This document shows positions 17,602 to 27,889 of a stretch of 64,000 bases of DNA, one piece after another. Source of the stretch: Bradyrhizobium sp. AUGA SZCCT0158. GTDB lineage: Bacteria; Pseudomonadota; Alphaproteobacteria; Rhizobiales; Xanthobacteraceae. The first letter of the stretch is position 1. Every line of letters starts with the position of its first letter. The position numbers and the translations under genes were made by a program. Where the stretch lies: the NCBI RefSeq assembly GCF_018130065.1, contig NZ_JAFCME010000015.1:1-64000 (forward strand), given 5' to 3'. Under the pieces are notes generated by a model. It worked only from the letters and a program-made list of their open reading frames with translations, was not told where the DNA came from and ran no database searches.

Positions 17602-18942
17602 ATGCGTTCTCTTACCGCTATCGTCGTGGCATCGCTGTTGGTCGCATCACTTCAGACGGCATCCGCCAAGGATGAAAACTGGGTGGTGTCATGGACCGGT
17701 TCGGTCCAAGGACCCTACCCCGTCGGCAACCCGTCCGCCCAGCCCGACCAGAAATTTGCGTTCCCCGATCCTGCGGCCGGCGCGCGGGATCAGACCTTTC
17801 GCCTGATCGTGCGGCCCGATCTGTGGGGCCGTCAGGCCCGGCTTCGTTTCAGCAATGCGTTCGGCACCAGGCCCGTGACGTTCGACGGCGTTTGTGCCGG
17901 CCTGCAATTGAGCAGTGCTGCGCTGCTCCGCGGCTCCAATCGCCTGGTGACGTTTGGCGGCAAGACTTCCGTCACCGTCCAGCCCGGCGATTCGGTCTGG
18001 AGCGACGCCATCACGCTGCCGTTCGGAGGACAGCCCGACCAGCTCGCCGGCCGCCGCCTCGCGGTCAGCTTTCACATCCCAGGTGAGAGCGGTCCGATGA
18101 CCTGGCACGCCAAAGCGCTGACGACGTCTTACGTCACCGCACCCGGTGCCGGATCCAAGGGCACGTTGGAGGACGAGGCAGCATTTCCGTATACGACCGC
18201 GTCGTGGTTCTTCCTCGATGCGATCGAGATGACGGCACCGACCGACGCCTTCGCCATCATGGCGTTCGGCGATTCCATCACCGACGGCACCGCGTCGACG
18301 ATGAACGGCGACGACCGCTGGCCCAACGTGCTGTCGCGCCGCCTCAAGGCGATCCATGGCAACAAGGTCGCGGTGGTGAACGGCGGCATCGGCGGCAACC
18401 AGATCGCCGGGCCGGCCGAATACGGTCCCGGCAAACCGTTTCCCGGCGGTCCGGCCTCCGGACAGCGGCTCGAGCGCGACGTGCTGACGCTGTCGGGCAT
18501 CTCCAGCCTGATCTGGCTGGAAGGCATCAACGATTTCAGCAAGAACGGAAACGCCGAAAGCGACAAGGTGATCGCCGCCATGAAGGACGGTGTCGCTCGT
18601 TTGCGCGCGAAATGGCCGCAGGTTCGAATCTTCGGCGCCACCGTGACGACAGCATTGGGCAGTTCCAGTGCGGCGCATGGTTTCGCCGAACAGGACACCA
18701 AGCGAAAGGCGCTGAACGACTTCATCCGCACGTCAGGCACATTCGACGGCGTGATCGATTTCGACAAGGCGACCCTCGATCCGCAATCGGGCGGCCTCAA
18801 GGTAGAATTCGTCCCCGACAGCACCACCGGCGGCGCCGGCGACAAGCTGCATCCCAATCGCACGGGTTATCTGGCGATGGGCCAGGCGATCGATCTGGAC
18901 TTGTTCAAGCCGGTGCACGCGCGTCGGAGTGCGAAGAAGTAG
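17602..18942 (+). CDS. Secreted SGNH/GDSL-family hydrolase
   Basis: Probable periplasmic or secreted esterase. The 446-residue product starts at the ATG at 17602, directly after a GGGAGGAACC ribosome site, with a signal peptide ending near ASAK (residues 21-24). An N-terminal beta-rich domain of about 190 residues precedes the hydrolase domain. SGNH blocks are visible: FGDSITDG (nucleophile Ser), GGIGGNQI, GINDF and DKLHPNRTGY with the catalytic Asp and His. Substrate unknown; such enzymes deacetylate polysaccharides or cleave lipids. It lies on the opposite strand inside the dcw cluster, between ftsW and murD, and its stop codon is the first base triplet of a repeat. Confidence 0.88.
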   Translation: MRSLTAIVVASLLVASLQTASAKDENWVVSWTGSVQGPYPVGNPSAQPDQKFAFPDPAAGARDQTFRLIVRPDLWGRQARLRFSNAFGTRPVTFDGVCAGLQLSSAALLRGSNRLVTFGGKTSVTVQPGDSVWSDAITLPFGGQPDQLAGRRLAVSFHIPGESGPMTWHAKALTTSYVTAPGAGSKGTLEDEAAFPYTTASWFFLDAIEMTAPTDAFAIMAFGDSITDGTASTMNGDDRWPNVLSRRLKAIHGNKVAVVNGGIGGNQIAGPAEYGPGKPFPGGPASGQRLERDVLTLSGISSLIWLEGINDFSKNGNAESDKVIAAMKDGVARLRAKWPQVRIFGATVTTALGSSSAAHGFAEQDTKRKALNDFIRTSGTFDGVIDFDKATLDPQSGGLKVEFVPDSTTGGAGDKLHPNRTGYLAMGQAIDLDLFKPVHARRSAKK

Positions 18943-19055
18943 GATGGGTTGAGCGACCGCATCCGCCGAAGCGCAACCTGGCAAAGGTGGGAGCGAAACC
19001 CATCGAGGCAATAACGACACGTGATGGGTTTCGCGAAGAGCTCAACCCATCCTAC
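18940..19055. repeat. Inverted repeat between the SGNH hydrolase gene and murD
   Basis: TAGGATGGGTTGAGC at the left is the reverse complement of GCTCAACCCATCCTA at the right. Inside it, GCGAAACCCATC pairs with GATGGGTTTCGCG. The element begins on the TAG stop of the plus-strand hydrolase and ends five bases before the murD stop at 19060, filling the convergent gap. It may serve as a bidirectional terminator. Confidence 0.85.
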
Positions 19056-19059
19056 ATCG

Positions 19060-20460
<1,401 letters not shown>

Positions 20461-20464
20461 GTTA

Positions 20465-21571
20465 TCACCGCAGCTTCAGCGTGGAGAGGCCGGCCAGCGC
20501 CAGCATCACCGAGATGATCCAGAACCGGATCACGATCTGCGGTTCGGTCCAGCCCTTCTGCTCGAAATGATGATGCAGCGGCGCCATCCGGAACACGCGT
20601 TTGCCGGTCAGCTTGAACGACACCACCTGCACGATCACGGAAACCGCTTCCAGCACGAACAGGCCGCCGATCACGGCCAGCACGATCTCGTGTTTGACCG
20701 CAACCGCGGTCGCGCCCAGCATGCCGCCGAGCGCGAGCGAGCCGGTGTCGCCCATGAAGATCGAGGCCGGCGGCGCATTGAACCACAGGAATCCCAACCC
20801 GGCGCCGAGCACCGCGCCGCACAGCACCGCAAGTTCGCCGGTGCCGGCGACGTATCTGATCTGCAGATAGTCGGAGAAGACAGCATTGCCGGTCAGATAG
20901 GCGATCATGCCGAAACTGGCGGCGGCGATCATTACGGGGACGATCGCAAGTCCGTCGAGGCCGTCGGTCAGGTTGACCGCGTTGCCGGCGCCAACGATGA
21001 CGAAGGCGCCGAAGATCACGAAGAACCAGCCGAAATTGAACACCATGTCCTTCAGGAATGGAATCGCCAGCGAGGTTGAGGTCACGTCGCGCCCGAGCCG
21101 CACCAGCGCGTAACAGGCGATCAGCGCGATCACGCCTTCGATGGCGAGACGAAACTTGCCGGCAAAACCGCTATGGGTCTGTTTCGTCACCTTTAGATAA
21201 TCGTCATAGAAGCCGACGAAGCCGAAGCCGAGGGTCACCGCGAGCACGATCCAGACATAGGGATTGAGCGGGTTGGCCCAGAGCAGCGTCGAGACGACGA
21301 GGCCAGACAGGATCATCAGCCCGCCCATCGTCGGCGTGCCCTTTTTGGCGATGATGTGCGAGGCCGGACCATCGGTGCGGATCGGCTGGCCCTTGCCCTG
21401 CCGAAGCCTTAAGTGATCGATGATCCAGGGACCGAACAGGAACACGAACAGCGCGCCCGTCACCATCGCCCCGCCGGTGCGGAAGGTGATGTAGCGGAAG
21501 ACGTTGAGGAGGCCGCGTAAAAACGAGAAAGCGGGGACGGTGTTGGAAAGTTCGATCAGCCAGTAAAACAT
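20465..21571 (-). CDS. mraY: Phospho-MurNAc-pentapeptide transferase MraY
   Basis: Integral membrane enzyme that transfers phospho-MurNAc-pentapeptide to undecaprenyl phosphate to make lipid I. The 368 residues form about ten transmembrane helices. The conserved aspartates lie in GFYDDYLK and NLTDGLDGLA, and the C-terminal loop has MAPLHHHFE. It starts 165 nt after the murF stop and is nearly contiguous with murD. Confidence 0.97.
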   Translation of the reverse strand: MFYWLIELSNTVPAFSFLRGLLNVFRYITFRTGGAMVTGALFVFLFGPWIIDHLRLRQGKGQPIRTDGPASHIIAKKGTPTMGGLMILSGLVVSTLLWANPLNPYVWIVLAVTLGFGFVGFYDDYLKVTKQTHSGFAGKFRLAIEGVIALIACYALVRLGRDVTSTSLAIPFLKDMVFNFGWFFVIFGAFVIVGAGNAVNLTDGLDGLAIVPVMIAAASFGMIAYLTGNAVFSDYLQIRYVAGTGELAVLCGAVLGAGLGFLWFNAPPASIFMGDTGSLALGGMLGATAVAVKHEIVLAVIGGLFVLEAVSVIVQVVSFKLTGKRVFRMAPLHHHFEQKGWTEPQIVIRFWIISVMLALAGLSTLKLR

Positions 21572-21736
21572 TCAGTATGCCCTATTGCGGCCTGGTTGCG
21601 CCGTCTTGCCGGGTAAGCGCATTGCAAGCGCGTTGACAATCGTTTTCATCCTGGAAACCAAGCAAATCTTGGTCACGATCGCGGCGGCGGTTGCGCGAAT
21701 CACCACGGAAATCACGAGTGGGTCAGCCCGGCCAGT

Positions 21737-23119
21737 TTACGCTTTTGCCTGTAAGGCGGCCAGCAGCTTGGGCACAAACTTGTTGACCCAGAACATCTTT
21801 TTGCTGCCCTTGACCACCACGACGTCACCGCTTTGCAACAATGCGGCGATTTTCTGCGGCTCCAGCGTGGCGGGGTCGTCGTGCCAGCCGAGGGCGCGAT
21901 CGGCCGGCAAAAGGTCGTACAGATGGCGCATCAGCGGGCCGACACAATAGACGCCGTCGATGCCGGGCAGGTCCCTGGCCAGCCTGACATGATAGGCGGG
22001 CGCGTCGGCGCCGAGCTCCAGCATATCGCCCATGATGGCGATGCGCCGGCCTGACTTGACCGGCCGCGCCTTCAGGCTGTCGAGCGCCGCGACCATGCTG
22101 GCCGGATTGCCGTTGAAACTGTCGTCGATCACGGTGACGCCGGCGGCGGTCTGCTCCACCCCGCGCCCGGTCATGATGCCGACCTTGCCGAGTTCCTTGG
22201 CCAGCGCCGCCTCATCGAGTTTGGCGGCATGGACCGACGCCAGCGCGGCCAGCGCATTCTGCAGCCGGTGCGGCGCGCCCGGCGTCAGGTCGAACGTTAT
22301 TTGCTTATCCCCGACCTGTGCCGACACGTCCCAGCTTTCGCCATGCGGGGTGTGCTTCAACGCGAGCACTTCCGAGCCATCGCCGAAGCGGACAAGCTTG
22401 CCGTTCCATTCCGGCGCTTCGACGTCGGTCGGCAGCACCAGCACGCCATTTTGCGGGAGGCCCTGCGCGATGCTCACCTTCTCGCGCCGGATCGCCTCCA
22501 GGCTGCCGAGCTTTTCCAGATGCACGGGCTGGACGTTGACCACCAGCGCCACGGTCGGCTGCGTCAGCTCGCTGAGCCGTGCGATTTCGCCGGTCTGGTT
22601 CATGCCCATTTCCACCACCCACAGCGAGGCGCTCGGGCTGGCATTGCACAGCGTCAGCGGCACGCCCCAGAAATTATTGAAACTGCTCGGGCTGGCATAG
22701 GCGGCAGGGTACGCGGCGAGATATTCCTTGGTACTGGTCTTGCCGGCGCTGCCGGTGAGGCCGATCACCGGGCCCTTGAACCGCGCCCGCGCCGCGCGCG
22801 CCAATCCCCAGAGACCGTCGATCAGCGTATCCTTGACGATCAGCTGCGGAACACGCACGCCTTCGATCCTGTGCGGCACGATTATCGCCACCGCGCCGGC
22901 GGCTTCCGCCTTGTCGGCGAATTCCCAGCCGTCGCGCGCGCTCGCAAAACTCGAAATGAAGCCGCCGCTCGGCGTGCCGCTGAGCGCCACGAACAGGCAT
23001 CCGGGTTTTACCAGCCGGCTGTCCTGCGTAACGAAATCAATCGCGGTGTCGGGAAACGTACCCGCCAGACCTAAAGCCTGGGCCACTTCGGCAATCGTCC
23101 ACAATGGCGCAGCGCTCAT
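21737..23119 (-). CDS. murF: UDP-MurNAc-tripeptide--D-Ala-D-Ala ligase MurF
   Basis: Adds D-Ala-D-Ala to the UDP-MurNAc tripeptide, completing the cytoplasmic precursor. The 460-residue product has the P-loop GSAGKTSTKEYLA near residue 115. The substrate segment SFNNFWGVPLTL and the C-terminal DDSFNGNPASM block of the family are also present. The start overlaps the murE stop by four bases. It uses the dipeptide made by the ddl product of the same cluster. Confidence 0.96.
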   Translation of the reverse strand: MSAAPLWTIAEVAQALGLAGTFPDTAIDFVTQDSRLVKPGCLFVALSGTPSGGFISSFASARDGWEFADKAEAAGAVAIIVPHRIEGVRVPQLIVKDTLIDGLWGLARAARARFKGPVIGLTGSAGKTSTKEYLAAYPAAYASPSSFNNFWGVPLTLCNASPSASLWVVEMGMNQTGEIARLSELTQPTVALVVNVQPVHLEKLGSLEAIRREKVSIAQGLPQNGVLVLPTDVEAPEWNGKLVRFGDGSEVLALKHTPHGESWDVSAQVGDKQITFDLTPGAPHRLQNALAALASVHAAKLDEAALAKELGKVGIMTGRGVEQTAAGVTVIDDSFNGNPASMVAALDSLKARPVKSGRRIAIMGDMLELGADAPAYHVRLARDLPGIDGVYCVGPLMRHLYDLLPADRALGWHDDPATLEPQKIAALLQSGDVVVVKGSKKMFWVNKFVPKLLAALQAKA

Positions 23120-24609
23120 GTAGTCCTCTCCGCCAGCGCGGCTGCCACCGCGTCGTGATCACTGAACGGTAGCGTCTTGTCGCCGACAATCTGGCCGGTC
23201 TCGTGACCCTTGCCGGCGATCAACAGCGCGTCGCCCGGCTGCAGTCCGGCAATCCCGGCCCTGATGGCTTCCGCCCGGTCGCCGATGTCCCGGGCGCCCC
23301 TGGCGGCAGCCAGAATGGCGGCGCGGATGCTTGCCGGATTCTCGCTGCGCGGATTGTCGTCGGTGACGATGACGCCGTCGGCGTTCTCGGCCGCGATCGC
23401 CCCCATCAGCGGACGCTTGCCGGCGTCGCGGTCGCCGCCGCAGCCGAACACCACCACCAGTTTTCGCTTCGCATAGGGCCGCAGCGCCTGCAGCGCTTTC
23501 GCCAGCGCGTCCGGCTTGTGCGCATAGTCGACGAAGATCGGCGCGCCATTATGTTCGCCGACTTGTTCCAGCCGGCCCTTGGCGCCCTCGAGATGTTCGA
23601 GGCTGGCGAGCACCGCCGCGGCCTCGCTGCCGGTACCGATCGCCAGCCCCGCCGCGACCAGCGCGTTCTCGATCTGGAATTCGCCGACCAGCGGCAGCTT
23701 GATCATATGCCTGCGTCCGCGATGTTCGAGCGTCAGCTTCTGCGCAAAGCCATCGACGACAGCATCGACCAGACGGATGCCCCCGTCCGCACCATCTGCG
23801 TTGCGGCCGATCGCGATAATCCGCAGTTTCCGTTCCCGCGCGGCGTCGATCACCTCCAGTGAGCAATCGTGATCGGCCGAGATCACGGCTGCACCATCGG
23901 CCACGACGAGATCGCGGAACAGCCGTAGCTTGGCATCAAGGTAATGCGCGACGTCGGGATGATAATCCATGTGGTCGCGCGTCAAATTGGTAAATCCGCC
24001 CGCGGCGATGCGCACGCCGTCGAGCCTGTATTGGTCGAGCCCGTGCGAGGAGGCTTCAAAGGCGAGATGGGTGACGCCGTCACCGGCGATCTCGTCGAGC
24101 TGGCGATGCAGCGCGATCGGATCCGGCGTCGTCAGCGAGCCGTAGACGGTGCGCTTCGGCGAAACGAGACCAATGGTGCCGATGCTGGCGGAGGCATGGC
24201 CGAGCCGTTGCCAGATCTGGCGCGTGAACGCCGCGACCGAGGTTTTTCCGCTCGTGCCCGTGACGGCTGCAATCGTCTGCGGTTGCCTGGGATAGAATTT
24301 CGCCGCCGCCAGCGCCAGCGCACGGCGCGGATTTGGCGTCGTGACGAACGGCACGCGGCAATCCCTGGTGGGGTGATCACCCGCGACCGCGACCGCGCCT
24401 GCGGCAATGGCTGAATCGACGAAGCGCGAACCATCGGTCTTGCTGCCGGCGAGCGCGAAAAACAGATCGCCCGGCTTTACCGCGCGGCTGTCCACCGCCA
24501 GGCCCGTCACGTCGATCGCATCCGCGATCTCGACCGCATCCGCGGTCTCGATCGCTTCCGCCTGCGGCTCGATCGCGGCATCACTGCTGAAGAGGTCGCG
24601 AAGTCTCAT
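23116..24609 (-). CDS. murE: UDP-MurNAc-tripeptide synthetase MurE, DAP type
   Basis: Adds the third residue of the stem peptide. The P-loop GTSGKTS is at 118-124, and DNPR at 418-421 is the signature for meso-diaminopimelate, as expected in a Gram-negative. Length is 497 residues. Between the conserved N-terminal LRDL and the VDSR motif lies an unusual repetitive insert, residues about 17-33, rich in EAIETADAVEIADA-like units. The nucleotides there are also repetitive, which suggests slippage-driven expansion. It overlaps murF by four bases and is separated from ftsI by a 135-nt gap with two hairpins. Confidence 0.96.
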   Translation of the reverse strand: MRLRDLFSSDAAIEPQAEAIETADAVEIADAIDVTGLAVDSRAVKPGDLFFALAGSKTDGSRFVDSAIAAGAVAVAGDHPTRDCRVPFVTTPNPRRALALAAAKFYPRQPQTIAAVTGTSGKTSVAAFTRQIWQRLGHASASIGTIGLVSPKRTVYGSLTTPDPIALHRQLDEIAGDGVTHLAFEASSHGLDQYRLDGVRIAAGGFTNLTRDHMDYHPDVAHYLDAKLRLFRDLVVADGAAVISADHDCSLEVIDAARERKLRIIAIGRNADGADGGIRLVDAVVDGFAQKLTLEHRGRRHMIKLPLVGEFQIENALVAAGLAIGTGSEAAAVLASLEHLEGAKGRLEQVGEHNGAPIFVDYAHKPDALAKALQALRPYAKRKLVVVFGCGGDRDAGKRPLMGAIAAENADGVIVTDDNPRSENPASIRAAILAAARGARDIGDRAEAIRAGIAGLQPGDALLIAGKGHETGQIVGDKTLPFSDHDAVAAALAERTT

Positions 24610-24637
24610 GGTCTTCCAGTCCGGCGCAGCAAGGGGG

Positions 24638-24673
24638 GCTGCAAGCTTGATCCGAATGGATCATGCTTGCAGC
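24638..24673. repeat. Hairpin between ftsI and murE
   Basis: GCTGCAAGCTTGATCC (24638-24653) pairs with GGATCATGCTTGCAGC (24658-24673) with a single mismatch, leaving a four-base loop. There is no T run on the minus strand, so it is more likely an RNA-processing or stabilising structure, or a repeat, than a terminator. Confidence 0.7.
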
Positions 24674-24683
24674 CTCTTGTTTG

Positions 24684-24731
24684 AGCATGATCTTTGTCGG
24701 AAAACCGGTCTCCACTTTTCCGGATCATGCT
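24684..24731. repeat. Palindromic repeat AGCATGATC family, ftsI-murE gap
   Basis: The arms AGCATGATC and GATCATGCT flank a core containing CGGAAAACCGG and the partly complementary CCACTTTTCCGG. I recognise this as a common intergenic repeat of Bradyrhizobium and Rhodopseudomonas type genomes. It lies next to the hairpin at 24638-24673, so the whole gap is structured. Confidence 0.75.
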
Positions 24732-24744
24732 GTGATCTAACGCC

Positions 24745-26502
24745 TTACTGGGTTGTCTTCGATGCCGCAAGAATGAGGCGATCCGAGGTCGGCAGATCGA
24801 AGCGTGGTTCGACGCCCAAAAGTGGTCCGATTCGGGCGATCACCTTGCCGCCGGTCGGCACCGTGTTCCAGCCCGAGGTGATGAAACCATGGGTTTCCGG
24901 CAGCGCCTTGGGCTCGTCCAGCATGATCAGCAGCTGATATTGCGGGTTGTCGGCCGGGAAGATTGCGGTGAAGGAATTGAGCACCTGCTTCTTGGAATAG
25001 CGGCCATTGACCACCTTTTCCGAGGTGCCGGTCTTGCCGCCGATGTAATAGCCCTTCACGTCGGCCTTCTTGGCGGTTCCGATCTCGGCGTTCAGCCGCA
25101 TCAGATAGCGCATCTTGTCCGACGTTTCGGTCTTGAGCACCTTCTTGCCGATCGCCCTGGCTTCTTCTTCCGAGCGCTTGAGGAAGGTCGGCGGAATCAG
25201 GTAGCCGCCGTTGATAACGGCGTTGATGCCCATCACCGCCTGCAGCGGCGCCACCGCGATGCCGTGGCCGAACGAGATGGTGATGGTGTTGAGTTCGCTC
25301 CAGCGCTTCGGCAGGATCGGCGACGTGCTTTCGGGCAATTCAGTGCGCAGCCGGTCCATCTGGCCGAGTTTCTTCAGGAACGCCTTGTGGGCCTCGACGC
25401 CCTGCCCCAGCGCGATCTTGGCCGCGCCGACGTTCGAGGAGAACGTGAATACTTCCGACAGCGTGATCGAGCGGCCGACCGGATGCGTATCGTGGATGGT
25501 GAATTTGCCGTACTTCAGCACACCCCGCCCGTCATACAGCGTGTTGAGATTGGCCTTGCCGGAATCCAGCGCCATCGCCAGCGTCAGCGCCTTGAAGGTC
25601 GAGCCCATCTCGAATACGCCGGTGGTCAGGCGGTTGATGCGCTCGGGGTCGTGCGCCTCTTTCGGGTTGTTCGGGTCGAAATCCGGCAACGACACCAGCG
25701 CGACGATCTCGCCGGTCCTGACGTTGGAGACCAGGCCGGAAGCGGCCTTGGCCTTGTACTTCTCCTTGGCCTTCAACAATTCGTCGCGCAGCGCGTGCTC
25801 GACGCGCAGGTCGATCGACAATTCCACCGGCCGCTGCAGCCGATCGGTGGCAAAGCCGGCGCGGTGCAGGTCGGCCAGCCCGTTATTGTCGAGCCACTTC
25901 TCCATCCCGGCGATGCCCTGGTTGTCGATATTGACCAGGCCGATCAGATGCGCGACCGCAGCACCGGTCGGATAGACGCGCTTGTTCTCGCGCAGGAAGC
26001 CGATGCCGGGAATGCCGAGGCGATGAATGGCCTGCTGCTGCTTCGAGGTGATCTCGCGCTTCAGCCACACAAAGCCCTTGCGCGACGACAACCGCTCGCG
26101 GACCTCGGTCGTGTCGAGATCAGGCAATGTCGCGGTCAGAAGCTCGATCGCCTCGTCCTTGTCGATGATGCGGCGCGGTTCGCCGAACAGGCTCGGCGAC
26201 TTGACGTCGGTCGCCAGGACCTCGCCATTACGATCGACGATGTCGGGCCGCGCGGTCGCGATCGCGTCCCGCGAGCCGGTGCGGGCCGCATTGTGGCTGT
26301 CGGCGCCGATCGCAAACATGACGAGGCGTCCGGCAATGATGGCGTACACCAATGCGAACGCCAGCACCGCAAGTCCGACGCGCGCCCGCGCCTTCGCCGC
26401 GCGATCGACATTGCGCCCGTAGAGCAGGCTGCGGATCAGCCGCTGCCGCCAGGGCTCGGCAGGCTTTGCAGGTCGGGTGGTGGCAAGCGCCTGATCGGTC
26501 AT
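24745..26502 (-). CDS. ftsI: Septal peptidoglycan transpeptidase FtsI (PBP3)
   Basis: Class B penicillin-binding protein that crosslinks septal peptidoglycan with FtsW. The 585 residues comprise a short cytoplasmic tail, one transmembrane helix at about 44-64, a pedestal domain and the transpeptidase domain. The active-site motifs are STFK at 301-304 (Ser301 nucleophile), SSN at 355-357 and KTG at 490-492. The start overlaps the ftsL stop by four bases. No domain is missing. Confidence 0.97.
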   Translation of the reverse strand: MTDQALATTRPAKPAEPWRQRLIRSLLYGRNVDRAAKARARVGLAVLAFALVYAIIAGRLVMFAIGADSHNAARTGSRDAIATARPDIVDRNGEVLATDVKSPSLFGEPRRIIDKDEAIELLTATLPDLDTTEVRERLSSRKGFVWLKREITSKQQQAIHRLGIPGIGFLRENKRVYPTGAAVAHLIGLVNIDNQGIAGMEKWLDNNGLADLHRAGFATDRLQRPVELSIDLRVEHALRDELLKAKEKYKAKAASGLVSNVRTGEIVALVSLPDFDPNNPKEAHDPERINRLTTGVFEMGSTFKALTLAMALDSGKANLNTLYDGRGVLKYGKFTIHDTHPVGRSITLSEVFTFSSNVGAAKIALGQGVEAHKAFLKKLGQMDRLRTELPESTSPILPKRWSELNTITISFGHGIAVAPLQAVMGINAVINGGYLIPPTFLKRSEEEARAIGKKVLKTETSDKMRYLMRLNAEIGTAKKADVKGYYIGGKTGTSEKVVNGRYSKKQVLNSFTAIFPADNPQYQLLIMLDEPKALPETHGFITSGWNTVPTGGKVIARIGPLLGVEPRFDLPTSDRLILAASKTTQ

Positions 26503-26891
26503 TGCTGATCTCCCGGCGCGGGCACCGAGCCGGTCACGGTCGGCGCATCGGTGGCAGCCTCGATGGTATTGATCATCGCGCCGATCGGATCGGGCGCGCC
26601 TGGCCTCGCAAAGCTGGGCGGCCGTTCCGGCAGGTTCTTCAACTGGTCATATTGCGTGGCGACCAGGGACTTCAGCGGCAAATGCCGGTCGGCCAGGCCC
26701 TGCAGCCGCAGCGGCGCGTCGAGCTTGGCCCATTCGGCGCGGAGCGCGGCAATGGCGTCGCGCTGCTCGCGGATTTCCGCGTTCAGCCGCAGCACGCGCT
26801 CGGTGCGCGAGGTCGATTCCATCTTGATCCGGTAGACATAGGAGGCGGCGAACACCAGCATGCCGATCACGAGGAGGTGGATGATCCGCAT
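26499..26891 (-). CDS. ftsL: Cell division protein FtsL
   Basis: Small bitopic divisome protein that with FtsQ and FtsB controls FtsWI activity. The start is set at the ATG at 26891, two bases after the rsmH stop and behind a strong GGGGAGG site lying over the rsmH end, giving 130 residues. One N-terminal transmembrane helix (IIHLLVIGMLVFAASYVY) is followed by a coiled-coil-prone segment to about residue 85 and a variable tail. The family is weakly conserved, so the call rests on size, topology and position between rsmH and ftsI. Confidence 0.88.
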   Translation of the reverse strand: MRIIHLLVIGMLVFAASYVYRIKMESTSRTERVLRLNAEIREQRDAIAALRAEWAKLDAPLRLQGLADRHLPLKSLVATQYDQLKNLPERPPSFARPGAPDPIGAMINTIEAATDAPTVTGSVPAPGDQQ

Positions 26892-26893
26892 GG

Positions 26894-27889
26894 TCAGCCT
26901 CCCCTCATGACGCTGTCGATGGTCGGCCACGCCGGCAATTCGCCCGCCGTATGCGCCGGCGCCGCCGTCCGCTCCGCGGCGCGCAGTTTGGCGGACCGCG
27001 CGCGCGGATTGGCCGAAACCTCGGCCTCGCCGGGTGTGACCGGACGCTTGGTCAGGATTTGAAAGCTCGGAACGGCCTGCGCGACCTCGGGCAGATGCCG
27101 CGATCCGCCGCCGGACTTGCCGCGCTGGTTAAGGAAATCCTTGACGATGCGGTCTTCCAGCGAATGAAAGGACACCACGACCAGCCGGCCGCCCGGCTTC
27201 AGCACGCGTTCCGCTGCCGACAGCGCCAGATGCAGCTCGTCGAGCTCCGCGTTGACGAAAATCCGCAGGCCCTGGAACGTCCGCGTCGCCGGATGAATTT
27301 CGTTCGGCTTGGAGCGGACCACCTTGCCGACGATGTCGGCGAGCGCCTTCGTGGTCGTGATCGGCGCTTCCTTGCGGGCGGCGACGATGGCGCGGGCGAC
27401 GCCGCGGGAGTGACGCTCCTCGCCGAAGATATAGATGATGCTGGCGAGATCGGCTTCGGAGGCTTTCGCGACCACGTCCGCCGCGGTCGGGCCGTCATGC
27501 CCCATCCGCATGTCGAGCGGACCACCAAGCCGGAACGAAAAGCCGCGCTCGGCCTGATCGAGCTGCATCGACGAGACCCCGACGTCCATCACGACGCCGT
27601 CGACGGCATCAACGCCCTGCGCGGCACAGACCTCGGCGAGATTGGAAAACCGGTCCTCGACCAGCGTCAGCCGGCCATCCGCCTGGTCGACCAGATCGAA
27701 CCCGCCAGTAATCGCCGACCGGTCGCGGTCGATACCGATCACCCGGGTTCCAGCGGTTTCCAGGATCATCCGGGTGTAGCCGCCGGCGCCGAAGGTGGCA
27801 TCGACATAGATGCCGCCGTCGCGGGGGGTGAGCATCTCGACCGCCTCGCGGCCGAGAACGGAGATATGGCGGGAGGCAGCCGGGGTCAT
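26894..27889 (-). CDS. rsmH: 16S rRNA m4C1402 methyltransferase RsmH
   Basis: SAM-dependent methyltransferase (formerly MraW) that modifies C1402 of 16S rRNA. The start at 27889 (MTPAASRHISVL) gives 331 residues, in line with the family; the frame is open 81 codons further upstream but that part has no homologous look. The SAM motif VDATFGAGGYTR is near residue 35, and the TFQGLRIFVN and VVSFHSLEDRIVK motifs are present. It heads the dcw transcript here. The expected mraZ is not found upstream. Confidence 0.95.
   Translation of the reverse strand: MTPAASRHISVLGREAVEMLTPRDGGIYVDATFGAGGYTRMILETAGTRVIGIDRDRSAITGGFDLVDQADGRLTLVEDRFSNLAEVCAAQGVDAVDGVVMDVGVSSMQLDQAERGFSFRLGGPLDMRMGHDGPTAADVVAKASEADLASIIYIFGEERHSRGVARAIVAARKEAPITTTKALADIVGKVVRSKPNEIHPATRTFQGLRIFVNAELDELHLALSAAERVLKPGGRLVVVSFHSLEDRIVKDFLNQRGKSGGGSRHLPEVAQAVPSFQILTKRPVTPGEAEVSANPRARSAKLRAAERTAAPAHTAGELPAWPTIDSVMRGG

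Noticed and set aside
24889..26508. 539-residue open frame opposite ftsI
   Set aside because: Antisense shadow of ftsI; no motif.
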